A program made the translations under genes and the position numbers. The notes under the pieces were generated by a model. That model saw only the letters and a program-made list of their open reading frames with translations, did not search any database and was not told where the DNA came from. A DNA stretch of 64,000 nucleotides, taken from DTFZ01 sp050260375. GTDB lineage: Bacteria; Bacillota; Clostridia; Christensenellales; SZUA-584. Where the stretch lies: positions 31,072 through 95,071 of the forward strand of contig JBLNCA010000011.1 in the NCBI GenBank assembly GCA_050260375.1. The letters are read 5' to 3'. Shown here piece after piece: positions 8,815-17,458 of the stretch; within the stretch, counting starts at the first letter, position 1; each line of letters opens with the position of its first letter.

Positions 8815-9823
8815 TCAGAGCTGCTTTACCGTTTCGCCTTCCCAGATAACGCCGGGAACAACAATACGGCTGGGTATATATGTTCTTGGAGATTTAATCG
8901 CATTTACGAGCAGCTTCGCGGCCTGCTCGCCTATCTTCTTTGAGTCCTGCTTTAATGTCGTGAGCTTTGGGACGAAGCACCCTGCTTAAGTAGATGCCGT
9001 CAAAGCCGGTTACGCTGATGTCGTCGGGTATAACGAGCCCTTTGCGTTCTATCTCGTTCATTCCCCCGATGAATGAAAAATCGTCCGGGTAGAGTATGCA
9101 TGTGGGGGGATCGTCAAGTTCCAGCAATTCGCGCGTGGCAAGCCCGCTCGAGCACGGGTCGTGATATAAGCCTTTGCGTATATATTTATCCGGGGTCGAA
9201 ACGCCGAGTTCCTCGCAGGTTCTATAGAAACTTGCGAGCCGAAAACGTGTAACTGCAGTGTCCTCGCCGTGTATAAACGCTATTATTCTATGCCCCTTGC
9301 CGTACACGTAACGCACAAGGTCACGCATGCACTGCACGTTGTCGGATACTACTGCTCCGCAATTATCAAACACATAATCTATCGTGACAACAGGAATTCT
9401 GCTGTTCACCAGTTCCGCAATAGACGGATCCTGAAAATCAACGCTCGCTATAACTACGCCGTCGCAGTTTCTGTATTTGCAGTGTTCAAGGTAACTCATG
9501 CTGGTATGGCCTATGTTGCAGCTTATGAATGTTACGTCGTAACCGTTGCGCTCGGCCTCGTTTTTGAGGCTGTCTAATACCTCCGAAAAATACTCATGCG
9601 TCAACCCGCTGCTGGTACCGTCCACAAAAAGAACGCCTATGTTATATGAATGGTTGGTTCTGAGAGCACGCGCCGCAGCATTCGGGAAATATCCAAGCGA
9701 CCTTGCAACCTGCCTTATACGATTGGCAGTCTCAAAGCCGATATCCGGGGCGTTGTTGAGCGCTTTGCTGACAGATGCAACCGATACGCCACATTGTTCA
9801 GCTATATGCCTTATTGTTACCAT
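8815..9823 (-). CDS. LacI-family transcriptional repressor, frameshifted near the C-terminus
   Basis: The N-terminus is a classic LacI helix-turn-helix and hinge (VTIRHIAEQCGVSVASVSKA, then NAAARALR), followed by a periplasmic-binding-protein-like sensor. In the open frame the protein stops at 8894 after a non-family tail. Shifting frame by one base at about 8965 gives LTTLKQDSKKIGEQAAKLL through IVVPG to a stop at 8815, which is the normal LacI C-terminus (about 335 residues). One extra G on the coding strand explains it. The gene is divergent from the GH2 gene and heads the transporter operon, so it is the likely local sugar-responsive repressor. Either a true truncation or a sequence error is possible. 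Confidence 0.85.
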
Positions 9824-9858
9824 GTGTATGCGTATCCTCTGCTAGTAATGATAGTTAC

Positions 9859-9870
9859 TTAATCGTTTTC
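9859..9870 (-). promoter_or_regulatory. Candidate LacI-type operator, site 1
   Basis: The minus strand reads GAAAACGATTAA, centred on CG, just downstream of the lacI -10 box. It shares AAAACG-R-TT-W-A with site 2 at 9959-9970. The pair fits autoregulation and control of the divergent gene. Confidence 0.45.
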
Positions 9871-9879
9871 TCTGGCCTT

Positions 9880-9908
9880 ATTATAGTATCACATTTTATC
9901 TATGTCAA
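9880..9908 (-). promoter_or_regulatory. Sigma-A promoter for the lacI/transporter operon
   Basis: Minus-strand TTGACA (9908-9903) and TATAAT (9885-9880) are both consensus and separated by exactly 17 bp. It would drive the LacI-type gene and everything downstream to GH1. Confidence 0.8.
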
Positions 9909-9958
9909 GCACGTTTTTTGCGTGAATATTCTTTCGCTTCCACCATTTTCCGCGAATT

Positions 9959-9970
9959 TAAAACGGTTTA
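9959..9970 (+). promoter_or_regulatory. Candidate LacI-type operator, site 2
   Basis: TAAAACGGTTTA is a near-perfect 12-bp palindrome with a central CG, typical of LacI-family sites. It lies 11 bp upstream of the GH2 -35 box and resembles site 1. Confidence 0.5.
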
Positions 9971-9981
9971 GGAGAAATCGC

Positions 9982-10009
9982 TTGACATACTGCCAAAATG
10001 TTATACCAT
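9982..10009 (+). promoter_or_regulatory. Promoter of the GH2-MATE-GNAT operon
   Basis: TTGACA at 9982-9987 and TACCAT at 10004-10009 with a 16-bp spacer, 76 nt before the chosen start of the GH2 gene. The -35 is consensus and the -10 is weaker. Confidence 0.6.
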
Positions 10010-10085
10010 TTATTATGACCCCGGTTAAAACAATGGCTATATTTATTAAAAAATGGCGCGTATGGAAGGAGGCGTTCGGCATATT

Positions 10086-12512
10086 ATGTTTATTCAGTCG
10101 CTTAATGGGGCTTGGGAGATGCGTTTTTCCGGCGAAAACGATATATTTAAGGCTTCAGTACCCGGTTCGGTGTACTCGGACCTTATTGCCGCCGGAGCAA
10201 TGGACGACCCGTATTGGCGGGACAACGAAAACGCAGCTTTAAAGCTTATGGAGCATGATTTCGTTTATACGAAAACGTTTACCGCCGATGAAAACCTGCT
10301 TGGGTGCGACCGCGTGCTGCTGCGCTGCGAAGGGCTGGATACGCTTTGCGCTATATCGCTAAACGGAAAACACGCAGGAGACGCCGACAACATGCACAGA
10401 ACGTGGGAATTTGACGTACGCTCATTGCTGATACCCGGGCAGAACAGCATAGAGATACGCTTCTTCTCCCCTACAAAATATATAAGGAAGGCATACGAAG
10501 TTTCGAGAGCCGACGGCACTTCCGACGCGATGAAGGGGTTTCCGCTGCTGCGCAAATCCCATTGCATGTTCGGCTGGGATTGGGGCCCGAGGCTTCCCGA
10601 CGCCGGCATATGGCGAAGCATATCGCTCGTAGGCATTGACGCCGCGCGCATAGGCGGAGTATACGTTGCGCAGTCCCACGAAATCGGTTGCGTAATACTG
10701 CATGTTTCGACAGCCGTTGATGTCGTAACCGAAGCCAAAACGGATATAAGCGTCGAAGTAACAGCGCCTGACGGCAGAACGTGGAGCGCCAAAGGAGCCG
10801 AATGCGACATACACATAGACAACCCGCTGCTGTGGTGGCCGAATGGCCTCGGCGGCCAGCCGCTGTATACCGTCAAGGTTACTTTGAGCGCAGGCGGCCG
10901 CGCGCTCGACGTTTGGGAAAGGCGCATAGGCCTTCGCACTATGACTATGAGCATAAAAAAGGACGAGTGGGGTGAAAGCTTCGCGCATTGCGTAAACGGC
11001 GTAGAGTTCTTCGCTATGGGCGCGGATTATATACCCGAGGACTGCATACTCAGCAGGGTTAACAAGGAGCGTACGCGCAGATTATTAGAAGACGCCGCGG
11101 CGGCGAATTTCAACGTTATTCGCGTATGGGGCGGGGGATATTACCCCGACGATTACTTTTACGATATTTGCGACGAACTCGGCCTCGTGGTCTGGCAGGA
11201 TTTCATGTTTGCGTGCGCGGTATACAACCTTACCGACGAATTCGAAGAGAACATACGCGCGGAGATAACCGACAACGTAAGGCGCCTTAGGCACCACGCC
11301 TCTCTTGGCCTCTGGTGCGGCAACAACGAGATGGAGATGTTCGTCGCGATGGGCGAATGGGTGTCTAGCGGCAGGCAAAAAGCCGACTATATAAAGATGT
11401 ACGAGTACATCTTCCCGCAGATATTGAAAAAGGAAGACCCCAATACTTTCTACTGGCCGGCGAGCCCTTCTTCGGGAGGCAGCTTCGATAAGCCCAACGA
11501 CCCAAACAGGGGCGACGTTCATTACTGGGAGGTATGGCACGGAGGCCTTCCTTTTACCGACTACCGCAACCACAAGTTCCGCTATGTGTCGGAGTTCGGC
11601 TTCCAGTCGTTCCCGTCGATAAAAACGATAGAGGCTTTTACCGAACCAAATGACCGCAACATGTTCTCTTATGTGATGGAAAAACATCAGCGGAACGCGT
11701 CCGCTAACGGAAAGATACTCTCTTACCTTTCACAGATGTACCTTTATCCGCGCGATTTTGAGATACTGATATACGCCTCGCAGCTGCTTCAGGCGCAGGC
11801 GATGCAGTACGGCGTCGAACACTGGCGCAGGAACCGCGGCCGCTGCATGGGCGCCGTAATATGGCAGCTCAACGATTGCTGGCCGGTGGTCAGCTGGTCG
11901 AGCATCGACTATTTCGGGCGCTGGAAGGCGCTGCACTATTATATGAAGAGGTTCTTCGCACCAGTGCTGATATCCTGCCACGAGGAAGGCGTGCTGTCGC
12001 AGAACACCAACGTAAACGCCGAGCCCTTCCCTCTTAAAAAGAGCGCGAAGCTCAATGTGAGCAACGAAACGGCAAAAGCGTTTACCGGAGTAGCGCGCTG
12101 GTCGCTGCGCAGCCCGGACGCCAAAGTAATCAGGGAAGGGGCATTCGACGTTGAAGTGCCGGCGTTTTCCGCCGTATGGCTGCCCGAGCAGGATTTTTCG
12201 GACAAGGACACTTACGGATGCTACTATGCGTACGAGCTCGAAGGCAAACATGGTACGGTGGGCGGCGGCAGCGTGCTGTTCTGCCCTCCCAAGCATTTCC
12301 GCTTTGAGGACCCTAAGCTTTCCGCGTATATCGATGGAGACGAAATAGTCGTATCTGCGTGCGCCTACGCGCGCAGCGTAGAGATAATATGCGACGACGA
12401 CTCCGTGCTGAGCGACAACTATTTCGATATGAACGCAGGAGAGCGCCGCGTAAAAGTGCTGCGCGGCGCGCCGAAATCGGTTAAAGCCCGGAGCGTATAC
12501 GACATAAGGTGA
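10086..12512 (+). CDS. Glycoside hydrolase family 2 beta-mannosidase
   Basis: An 808-residue GH2 enzyme of the beta-mannosidase group, hydrolysing terminal beta-mannose from manno-oligosaccharides. The N-terminal jelly-roll starts LNGAWEMRF, and FGWDWGPRLPDAGIW is characteristic of mannosidases rather than beta-galactosidases. The catalytic barrel has WCGNNE (acid/base Glu415) and SEFGFQSFPS (nucleophile Glu503). An ATG at 10053 extends the frame, but the start at 10086 is preferred because AAGGAGG lies at 10066-10072 (13 nt away, rather long). There is no signal peptide, so it works in the cytoplasm. It is the first gene of the operon divergent from the LacI-type regulator. Confidence 0.92.
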   Translation: MFIQSLNGAWEMRFSGENDIFKASVPGSVYSDLIAAGAMDDPYWRDNENAALKLMEHDFVYTKTFTADENLLGCDRVLLRCEGLDTLCAISLNGKHAGDADNMHRTWEFDVRSLLIPGQNSIEIRFFSPTKYIRKAYEVSRADGTSDAMKGFPLLRKSHCMFGWDWGPRLPDAGIWRSISLVGIDAARIGGVYVAQSHEIGCVILHVSTAVDVVTEAKTDISVEVTAPDGRTWSAKGAECDIHIDNPLLWWPNGLGGQPLYTVKVTLSAGGRALDVWERRIGLRTMTMSIKKDEWGESFAHCVNGVEFFAMGADYIPEDCILSRVNKERTRRLLEDAAAANFNVIRVWGGGYYPDDYFYDICDELGLVVWQDFMFACAVYNLTDEFEENIRAEITDNVRRLRHHASLGLWCGNNEMEMFVAMGEWVSSGRQKADYIKMYEYIFPQILKKEDPNTFYWPASPSSGGSFDKPNDPNRGDVHYWEVWHGGLPFTDYRNHKFRYVSEFGFQSFPSIKTIEAFTEPNDRNMFSYVMEKHQRNASANGKILSYLSQMYLYPRDFEILIYASQLLQAQAMQYGVEHWRRNRGRCMGAVIWQLNDCWPVVSWSSIDYFGRWKALHYYMKRFFAPVLISCHEEGVLSQNTNVNAEPFPLKKSAKLNVSNETAKAFTGVARWSLRSPDAKVIREGAFDVEVPAFSAVWLPEQDFSDKDTYGCYYAYELEGKHGTVGGGSVLFCPPKHFRFEDPKLSAYIDGDEIVVSACAYARSVEIICDDDSVLSDNYFDMNAGERRVKVLRGAPKSVKARSVYDIR

Positions 12513-12555
12513 GGTTAATGAACAGAGCCAAGCAAGCCGCCGCAAAGGATGGCAT

Positions 12556-13932
12556 ATGAACAGGACTACCAATATGACGGAGGGCAGGCCCCTCCGCCTT
12601 ATTGTGTTGTTCGCGCTGCCCATGTTCTTCAGCAACATATTTCAGGAGCTTTACTACGTAGCCGACAGCATCATCGTAGGCCGCATAATGGGAGTGAACG
12701 CTTTTGCGTCGGTAGGCGCTGCGGGGTTCTACTACTGGCTCGTGCTCAGCATAATATTCGGGTTTTCCCAAGGCTTCGGAGCGCTGTTTGCGCAGCGCTT
12801 CGGTGCTGGAGACCATGAAGGCTTAAGGCGCGCGATAGCGCAGTCGGTAATATGTACTGCGGCGCTTTCCGCTCTGCTCACCGCGGCAAGCCTGCTGCTT
12901 TTGCGTCCGGCGCTCGTGCTGGTGAACACTCCCGCCGAAGTGATGGACGGAGCGTATACCTATCTTGTGTGGGTGCTTGCGGCTGCGCCTGTGATGTTCG
13001 CTTATAACGTTTGCGCGACTTTGCTTCGCGCGCTTGGCAATAGCCGTACCCCTCTCGCGGCGGTTATAGTATCGAGCGTTATCAACATCGCTCTTGACCT
13101 GCTGTTTGTTTGGCCTTGCGGCATGGGCATCGCTGGGTCGGCGATAGCGACCGTTATTGCCAATTGCTGCGCGTTTGTCTACTGCCTTTATAGTCTGAAA
13201 AGCATAGAGGCGGCGCGCATTACGCCAAATGACTTCAAACACGGCCGCAAAGTTGCAGGAGCGCTCATAAGGCTTGGCTGTCCGCTCGCTCTGCGCAATA
13301 TAATAATTGAGACCGGAAGCATTTTGGTGCAGTATGTGGTAAACGGCTACGGAACGCTGTATGTCGCGGGAGTTGCGGCAGCCTTCAGGTATATAGGCAT
13401 TATGAACCTCGTAGGCTTTTCTCTCGACGGAGCCGTGATGGTATATGTCGGCCAGAATTACGGAGCGGGAAGGAGCGGCCGCATCAAGTCGGGAATGCGC
13501 GCCGCCCGGCGGCTGGCAATAATAAGCTCCGTCATAACCGCCGCACTTACGGCGCTTTTCGGTAGGGAAATGATTAAGCTGTTTATCTCGGGCGAGGTGT
13601 CCGAAGTGGCGGCTGTCGCAGAAATAGGATACCGCAACCTGCTTGCGTTCTCGGTTTGCCTGCCGTCGCTCTATATGCTGCTGATTTACCGGAGCGCTTT
13701 GCAGGGCATGGGCAATGCATCCGCGCCTATGGCTTCCGGCTTTATCGAGCTTGTAATGCGCATATTGTCGCTGTTTATACTGCCCGCATTCATCGGCGCA
13801 TGGGGCGTCTACTTCTCGCTTGGTGCAGGGTGGGTGGCGGCGGCAATACAGCTTGTGATAAGCTACCATGTTGTCTTCAAAAAGCGCTTCAATGCCGGAA
13901 GGCTTCGCCCCTTGCCGGGAATCACGTATTAA
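12556..13932 (+). CDS. MATE family efflux transporter
   Basis: A 458-residue, 12-helix multidrug and toxic compound extrusion protein. The N-terminal LALPMFFSNIFQELYYVAD-type segment and the VNTPAEVMDGAYTYL region are typical of the clostridial NorM/DinF-like branch. It would export cationic or aromatic compounds using a Na+ or H+ gradient. It follows the GH2 stop by 43 nt in the same direction. A 13-codon reading frame (12519-12559) with its own ribosome site ends in an ATGA overlap with this start. Why an exporter is in this operon is not clear; removal of a toxic aglycone is one possibility. Confidence 0.9.
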   Translation: MNRTTNMTEGRPLRLIVLFALPMFFSNIFQELYYVADSIIVGRIMGVNAFASVGAAGFYYWLVLSIIFGFSQGFGALFAQRFGAGDHEGLRRAIAQSVICTAALSALLTAASLLLLRPALVLVNTPAEVMDGAYTYLVWVLAAAPVMFAYNVCATLLRALGNSRTPLAAVIVSSVINIALDLLFVWPCGMGIAGSAIATVIANCCAFVYCLYSLKSIEAARITPNDFKHGRKVAGALIRLGCPLALRNIIIETGSILVQYVVNGYGTLYVAGVAAAFRYIGIMNLVGFSLDGAVMVYVGQNYGAGRSGRIKSGMRAARRLAIISSVITAALTALFGREMIKLFISGEVSEVAAVAEIGYRNLLAFSVCLPSLYMLLIYRSALQGMGNASAPMASGFIELVMRILSLFILPAFIGAWGVYFSLGAGWVAAAIQLVISYHVVFKKRFNAGRLRPLPGITY

Positions 13933-13951
13933 GGAGGCGTTATGAGCGAAC

Positions 13952-14404
13952 TTGATAATAAGCATAGAGCCCGTAAACTCCGAAAGGAAGCGCTTCATTG
14001 CGCTGCTCCTTGAGGCCGACGAGCAGGAGAATATGATAGAGCGCTATTTGGAGCGCGGAGACATGTACGTTATGAAACATGAAGGCGAGGCAGTATGCGT
14101 GTGCATAGTGACCGACGAGGGAAGCGGCGTGCTCGAGATAAAGAACATCGCAACCGCCGCTCATAGCCGCGGCAAAGGTTACGGGCGGGCAATGATAGAC
14201 TTCCTTTTTGAACGTTACCGCGGCAGTTTCAGCGTAATGCGCGCAGGTACGGGCGACAGCCCGCTTACCGTACCGTTTTATGAAAAGTGCGGATTCAAGC
14301 GTGATTACGTTGTCAGCAACTTTTTTACCGACAACTACGACCACCCTATTATCGAAGGAGGAGTAAAGCTTACCGACATGGTCTATTTTACGCGGGATTT
14401 CTGA
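13952..14404 (+). CDS. GNAT family N-acetyltransferase, start probably shifted by an indel
   Basis: A small acetyltransferase with the acetyl-CoA loop region AAHSRGKGYGRAMIDFLFERY (A-motif R-G-x-G-x-G/A). The substrate is unknown. The frame can start at a TTG at 13952, but the only good ribosome site (AAGGAGG, 13931-13937) serves an ATG at 13942 in another frame. Removing one base at about 13950 would fuse them to MSELIISIEPVNSERK, a natural GNAT opening. It follows MATE directly, and its end overlaps the convergent AraC gene by 22 nt. Either a TTG start or a one-base error is possible. Confidence 0.8.
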   Translation: MIISIEPVNSERKRFIALLLEADEQENMIERYLERGDMYVMKHEGEAVCVCIVTDEGSGVLEIKNIATAAHSRGKGYGRAMIDFLFERYRGSFSVMRAGTGDSPLTVPFYEKCGFKRDYVVSNFFTDNYDHPIIEGGVKLTDMVYFTRDF

Positions 14405-15153
14405 ACGCTGTCCCTCCAGCCGCGGCGGAAATTAGCTCTGCGGTACGCTCCGGGAGTCATGCCGGTTACGTGCTTGAATACGCTTACGAAATGGCTCTGC
14501 GAATTGAATGCGAGATAGCTGCCTATCTCAAGCAGCGAAAAGTTCGAGTACTTGAGCATGTTCTCCGCAGCCTCTATGCGCTTATTGCGTATGTAGTCGG
14601 AAACAGGCATGCCTACTTCTTTTTTGAACAGCACGGAAAAGTACGACCGGCTTAAGCCCGCCCGCTCGGCGAGCTCGTCAACCGAAATAGGCTCCTGAAG
14701 GTGAAGGTATATGTCGTCAAGCGCGCATTGTATCGGCTTTGAATAGCGGTTCACTTTGTGTATCGCCGCGACGCGCCGAGTGAATTCCCTTACCATCTCG
14801 CGGTGCAGCTCTTTTATCTCGCTGACGGTCTGGCAAAGGTCCATCTTGCGTATGAAGAGATCGCTTAGATTATATGCCGTCTCCTGATCCAGGCCGCCTT
14901 CAATTGCGAAGCGGGTAGTCAGCGTCGTGGCGGCAACGAAAAGATACCGCTTGTCGCGTACAGGGTCCTCGGAGAGCTTGCCTACAACGCTCGAGGAAAA
15001 TACGCACGCCGCCTCTTCCTCGGCTCTCGGGTCCCCCGCACGCACGTACTCGAACTGCAGCAGCTCTTCGTCATATTCGAGATGCGAGAAGCCTTCCTCG
15101 CGCTGCTGGAACGCCATGCGCATAAGCATCTTATCGATATCGTTTTTGTTCAT
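14383..15153 (-). CDS. AraC family transcriptional regulator
   Basis: A 256-residue regulator with a C-terminal double helix-turn-helix: SVDELAERAGLSRSYFSVLF, then LLEIGSYLAFNSQSHFVSVF and TGMTPGAYRR. The N-terminal half (1-150) is an all-helical region resembling that of YesN/YSIRK-like AraC proteins and no cupin is evident. It is divergent from the MFS-GH5 pair across a 151-nt spacer and probably controls it, sensing an unknown ligand. Confidence 0.88.
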   Translation of the reverse strand: MNKNDIDKMLMRMAFQQREEGFSHLEYDEELLQFEYVRAGDPRAEEEAACVFSSSVVGKLSEDPVRDKRYLFVAATTLTTRFAIEGGLDQETAYNLSDLFIRKMDLCQTVSEIKELHREMVREFTRRVAAIHKVNRYSKPIQCALDDIYLHLQEPISVDELAERAGLSRSYFSVLFKKEVGMPVSDYIRNKRIEAAENMLKYSNFSLLEIGSYLAFNSQSHFVSVFKHVTGMTPGAYRRANFRRGWRDSVQKSRVK

Positions 15154-15304
15154 ATATATACCTTAACAAGCATTGATTTACAGAACGATTATAACATGAA
15201 TCTAATATTTAAGATATACACTGCTTTAAAATGCTGTTACATCTATATGCAGGGCGCAAATACATAATAAGTCTGCATAAATACGGAGGTTAAACAGTAA
15301 GACC

Positions 15305-16489
15305 ATGGCAACATTGCTTCTCGTAATAATCTATGCCGCGTTCATAGGCTTGGGGCTTCCCGACTCGCTGCTCGGTACGGCCTGGCCGGTGGCGCATACC
15401 GATCTTGGGGTTCCGTTGGGCGTTGCGGGCTTCGTATCGATAGTGTCCACGCTCGGCACCGTTATCTCCAGCCTTGTTTCCGAGCGCATGATAAAGAAAT
15501 ACGGCACCGGAGTGGTGGCTGCGGTCTCCGTGCTTATGACCTCTATGGCGCTTTTGGGCATGAGCTTTGTCGGTCATTTCTGGGTAGTGCTTGCCCTTGC
15601 GATACCTTTGGGCATGGGCGCCGGAACGATAGACACTGCGCTTAACAACTACGTTGCGCTCAACTACCGCACCCATCATATGAACTGGCTGCACAGTTTC
15701 TGGGGCATAGGCGCTACGTGCGGGCCGCTTATTATGTCGGTGTTTCTTGTAAACCGCGACTGGCACGGCGCCTACCGCACGATATCGTTCACATTGCTGG
15801 GCATAGCCGCGGTGCTTTTTGCGTCGCTGCCCCTGTGGAAAAAGCTGAACGGCACTCCCGCAGCGGAGGAGCGCAAAGCTCCGGTGCCAAAGCGCGAGCT
15901 GATACGCAGGCCGGGCGCTGTTTTCGCATGCCTCGCTTTTTTCACATACTGCGCGGCCGAATATACCACGGGACTCTGGGCAAGTTCATACTTCGTCAAG
16001 GTAAAAGGCATTACGCCGGATATCGCCGCTTCATGGGCTTCGATGTATTATCTCGGCATTACGGCGGGTCGCGTATTAAGCGGCTTTGCGGCATTAAAGC
16101 TTAGCAGCCGCTCTCTCGTGCGCATAGGGCAATGCGCGATACTCTTAGGGATAGCAATACTGATACCGTTTGGTGGAACGGCGCAGATAATAGGGCTTCT
16201 GCTGATAGGCGTAGGCTGCGCGCCTATATTCCCGTCGCTGCTCGACGAAACGCCCAGGCTGTTCGGCGCTGATTATTCACAGGGTATGATGGGGCTGCAG
16301 TTCGCGGGCGCATATTTGGGCGGCACGATTATGCCGCCGCTGTTCGGATGGATATCGTCGCTTATCGGCCTTGACATATGGCCGGTCTATCTATTGCTGC
16401 TGTTCGGCGCGCTGATATTCTCTACAGAATGCACGCAGCGGGCGGTATATGTATCTAAGCTAAAAGAAACCGAACGCGTCAACGCTTAG
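15305..16489 (+). CDS. MFS transporter
   Basis: A 394-residue major facilitator with 12 predicted spans. The first is LLLVIIYAAFIGLGLPDSLL, followed by GTAWPVAHTDLGVPLG, typical of the FucP/YbjJ-like sugar-type MFS branch. The GxGSGT-like motif appears as LGMGAGTIDTALNNYVA. GGAGG is 14 nt upstream of the ATG, longer than usual. It is followed after 33 nt by the GH5 gene. It may import a sugar released by or destined for the GH5 enzyme; the direction and substrate are inferred. Confidence 0.88.
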   Translation: MATLLLVIIYAAFIGLGLPDSLLGTAWPVAHTDLGVPLGVAGFVSIVSTLGTVISSLVSERMIKKYGTGVVAAVSVLMTSMALLGMSFVGHFWVVLALAIPLGMGAGTIDTALNNYVALNYRTHHMNWLHSFWGIGATCGPLIMSVFLVNRDWHGAYRTISFTLLGIAAVLFASLPLWKKLNGTPAAEERKAPVPKRELIRRPGAVFACLAFFTYCAAEYTTGLWASSYFVKVKGITPDIAASWASMYYLGITAGRVLSGFAALKLSSRSLVRIGQCAILLGIAILIPFGGTAQIIGLLLIGVGCAPIFPSLLDETPRLFGADYSQGMMGLQFAGAYLGGTIMPPLFGWISSLIGLDIWPVYLLLLFGALIFSTECTQRAVYVSKLKETERVNA

Positions 16490-16522
16490 CGTGCGCGCGT
16501 TATTAAGCAAAGGAGGGCTTTT

Positions 16523-17431
16523 ATGGTTTACGAATGGAAGGGAATAAGCTATCACGGAGCGCTTAAAGTGAAGGGCATAAAACTTACAAACAGCCGTGGC
16601 GAGACCGCCGTACTGCGCGGCATGAGCAGCCACGGCATGCAGTGGTATCCGCGTTTTGCACGCGCCGCAGGAATAAAAACTACAAAGGAAGCGGGCGCGA
16701 ACGTGTTCCGCGTGGCTATGTATACCGACGAAGGAGGGTACCTTACCAACCCCGGTATAAAATACGACGTGATACGCGCGGTTGACGACACGCTCTCGCT
16801 CGACATGTACGCCATAATAGACTGGCATGTCAACTACGATAAGGACCCGCTCGCGAACGTGGATAAAGCCGAAGAGTTTTTCCATGAAATGAGCCTGCGC
16901 TACGCAAACGAGCCGGGCGTGCTGTATGAGATATGCAACGAGCCCAACGGCGAGGAAGTTACATGGGCGGGCAATGTAAAGCCGTACGCCGAGCGCATAA
17001 TACCCGTTATACGCCGCAATTCGCCCGACTGCGTAATACTCGTAGGCTCCCCGACGTGGAGCCAGGATGTGGACGTCGCCGCCGCTGACCCGCTTAAATT
17101 TGATAACATAATGTACACGCTGCACTTTTACGCGGGAACACACGGCGAGGAGCTGCGCGATAAATGCCGCGCGGCGCTCGCAATGGGAGCCGCGGTGTTC
17201 GCCAGCGAATGGGGCACAAGCGAAGCAGACGGAAGCGACGGAGTATATATCAAAGAAAGCGACGTCTGGCTTGATTTCTTAGCGCAGCACGAAATAAGCT
17301 GGTGCAACTGGAGCCTTGGCGACAGGGACGAAACCAGCGCGGCGCTCAAGCCCGGCGCGCCGGACGGCGGATGGACGAATGAGCACCTCTCCGAAAGCGG
17401 CCGGTATGTATTCGAACGCTTAAAGGGATGA
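16523..17431 (+). CDS. Glycoside hydrolase family 5 endoglucanase-like protein
   Basis: A 302-residue single-domain GH5 (subfamily-2-like). LRGMSSHGMQWYP opens the barrel, YEICNEPNG holds the acid/base Glu140, and FASEWGTSEADG holds the nucleophile Glu229; WHVNYDKDPL and LHFYAGTHG are also family landmarks. GH5_2 enzymes cut cellulose or glucomannan backbones and are usually secreted, but this one has no signal peptide or carbohydrate-binding module. It would therefore act on imported cello- or glucomanno-oligosaccharides. AAAGGAGGG precedes the ATG. It forms an operon with the upstream MFS gene. Confidence 0.92.
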   Translation: MVYEWKGISYHGALKVKGIKLTNSRGETAVLRGMSSHGMQWYPRFARAAGIKTTKEAGANVFRVAMYTDEGGYLTNPGIKYDVIRAVDDTLSLDMYAIIDWHVNYDKDPLANVDKAEEFFHEMSLRYANEPGVLYEICNEPNGEEVTWAGNVKPYAERIIPVIRRNSPDCVILVGSPTWSQDVDVAAADPLKFDNIMYTLHFYAGTHGEELRDKCRAALAMGAAVFASEWGTSEADGSDGVYIKESDVWLDFLAQHEISWCNWSLGDRDETSAALKPGAPDGGWTNEHLSESGRYVFERLKG

Positions 17432-17448
17432 GCCATGTGACATGGCTC
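17430..17448. terminator. Hairpin between convergent GH5 and lipoprotein genes
   Basis: GAGCCATG-TGA-CATGGCTC is a perfect 8-bp stem with a 3-nt loop that begins at the GH5 stop codon. It sits in the 27-nt gap between convergent genes. T-tracts are short, so it is a plausible but weak bidirectional terminator. Confidence 0.5.
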
Positions 17449-17458
17449 GGCGCAGCGT

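Noticed and set aside
12823..13998. A 391-codon minus-strand frame opposite the MATE gene
   Set aside because: The sense strand encodes a complete membrane transporter; the antisense protein is charged and featureless.
1..17431. PTS-based sugar uptake for the GH1 enzyme
   Set aside because: No EII domain or HPr-type gene is present; the locus has a complete ABC importer instead.
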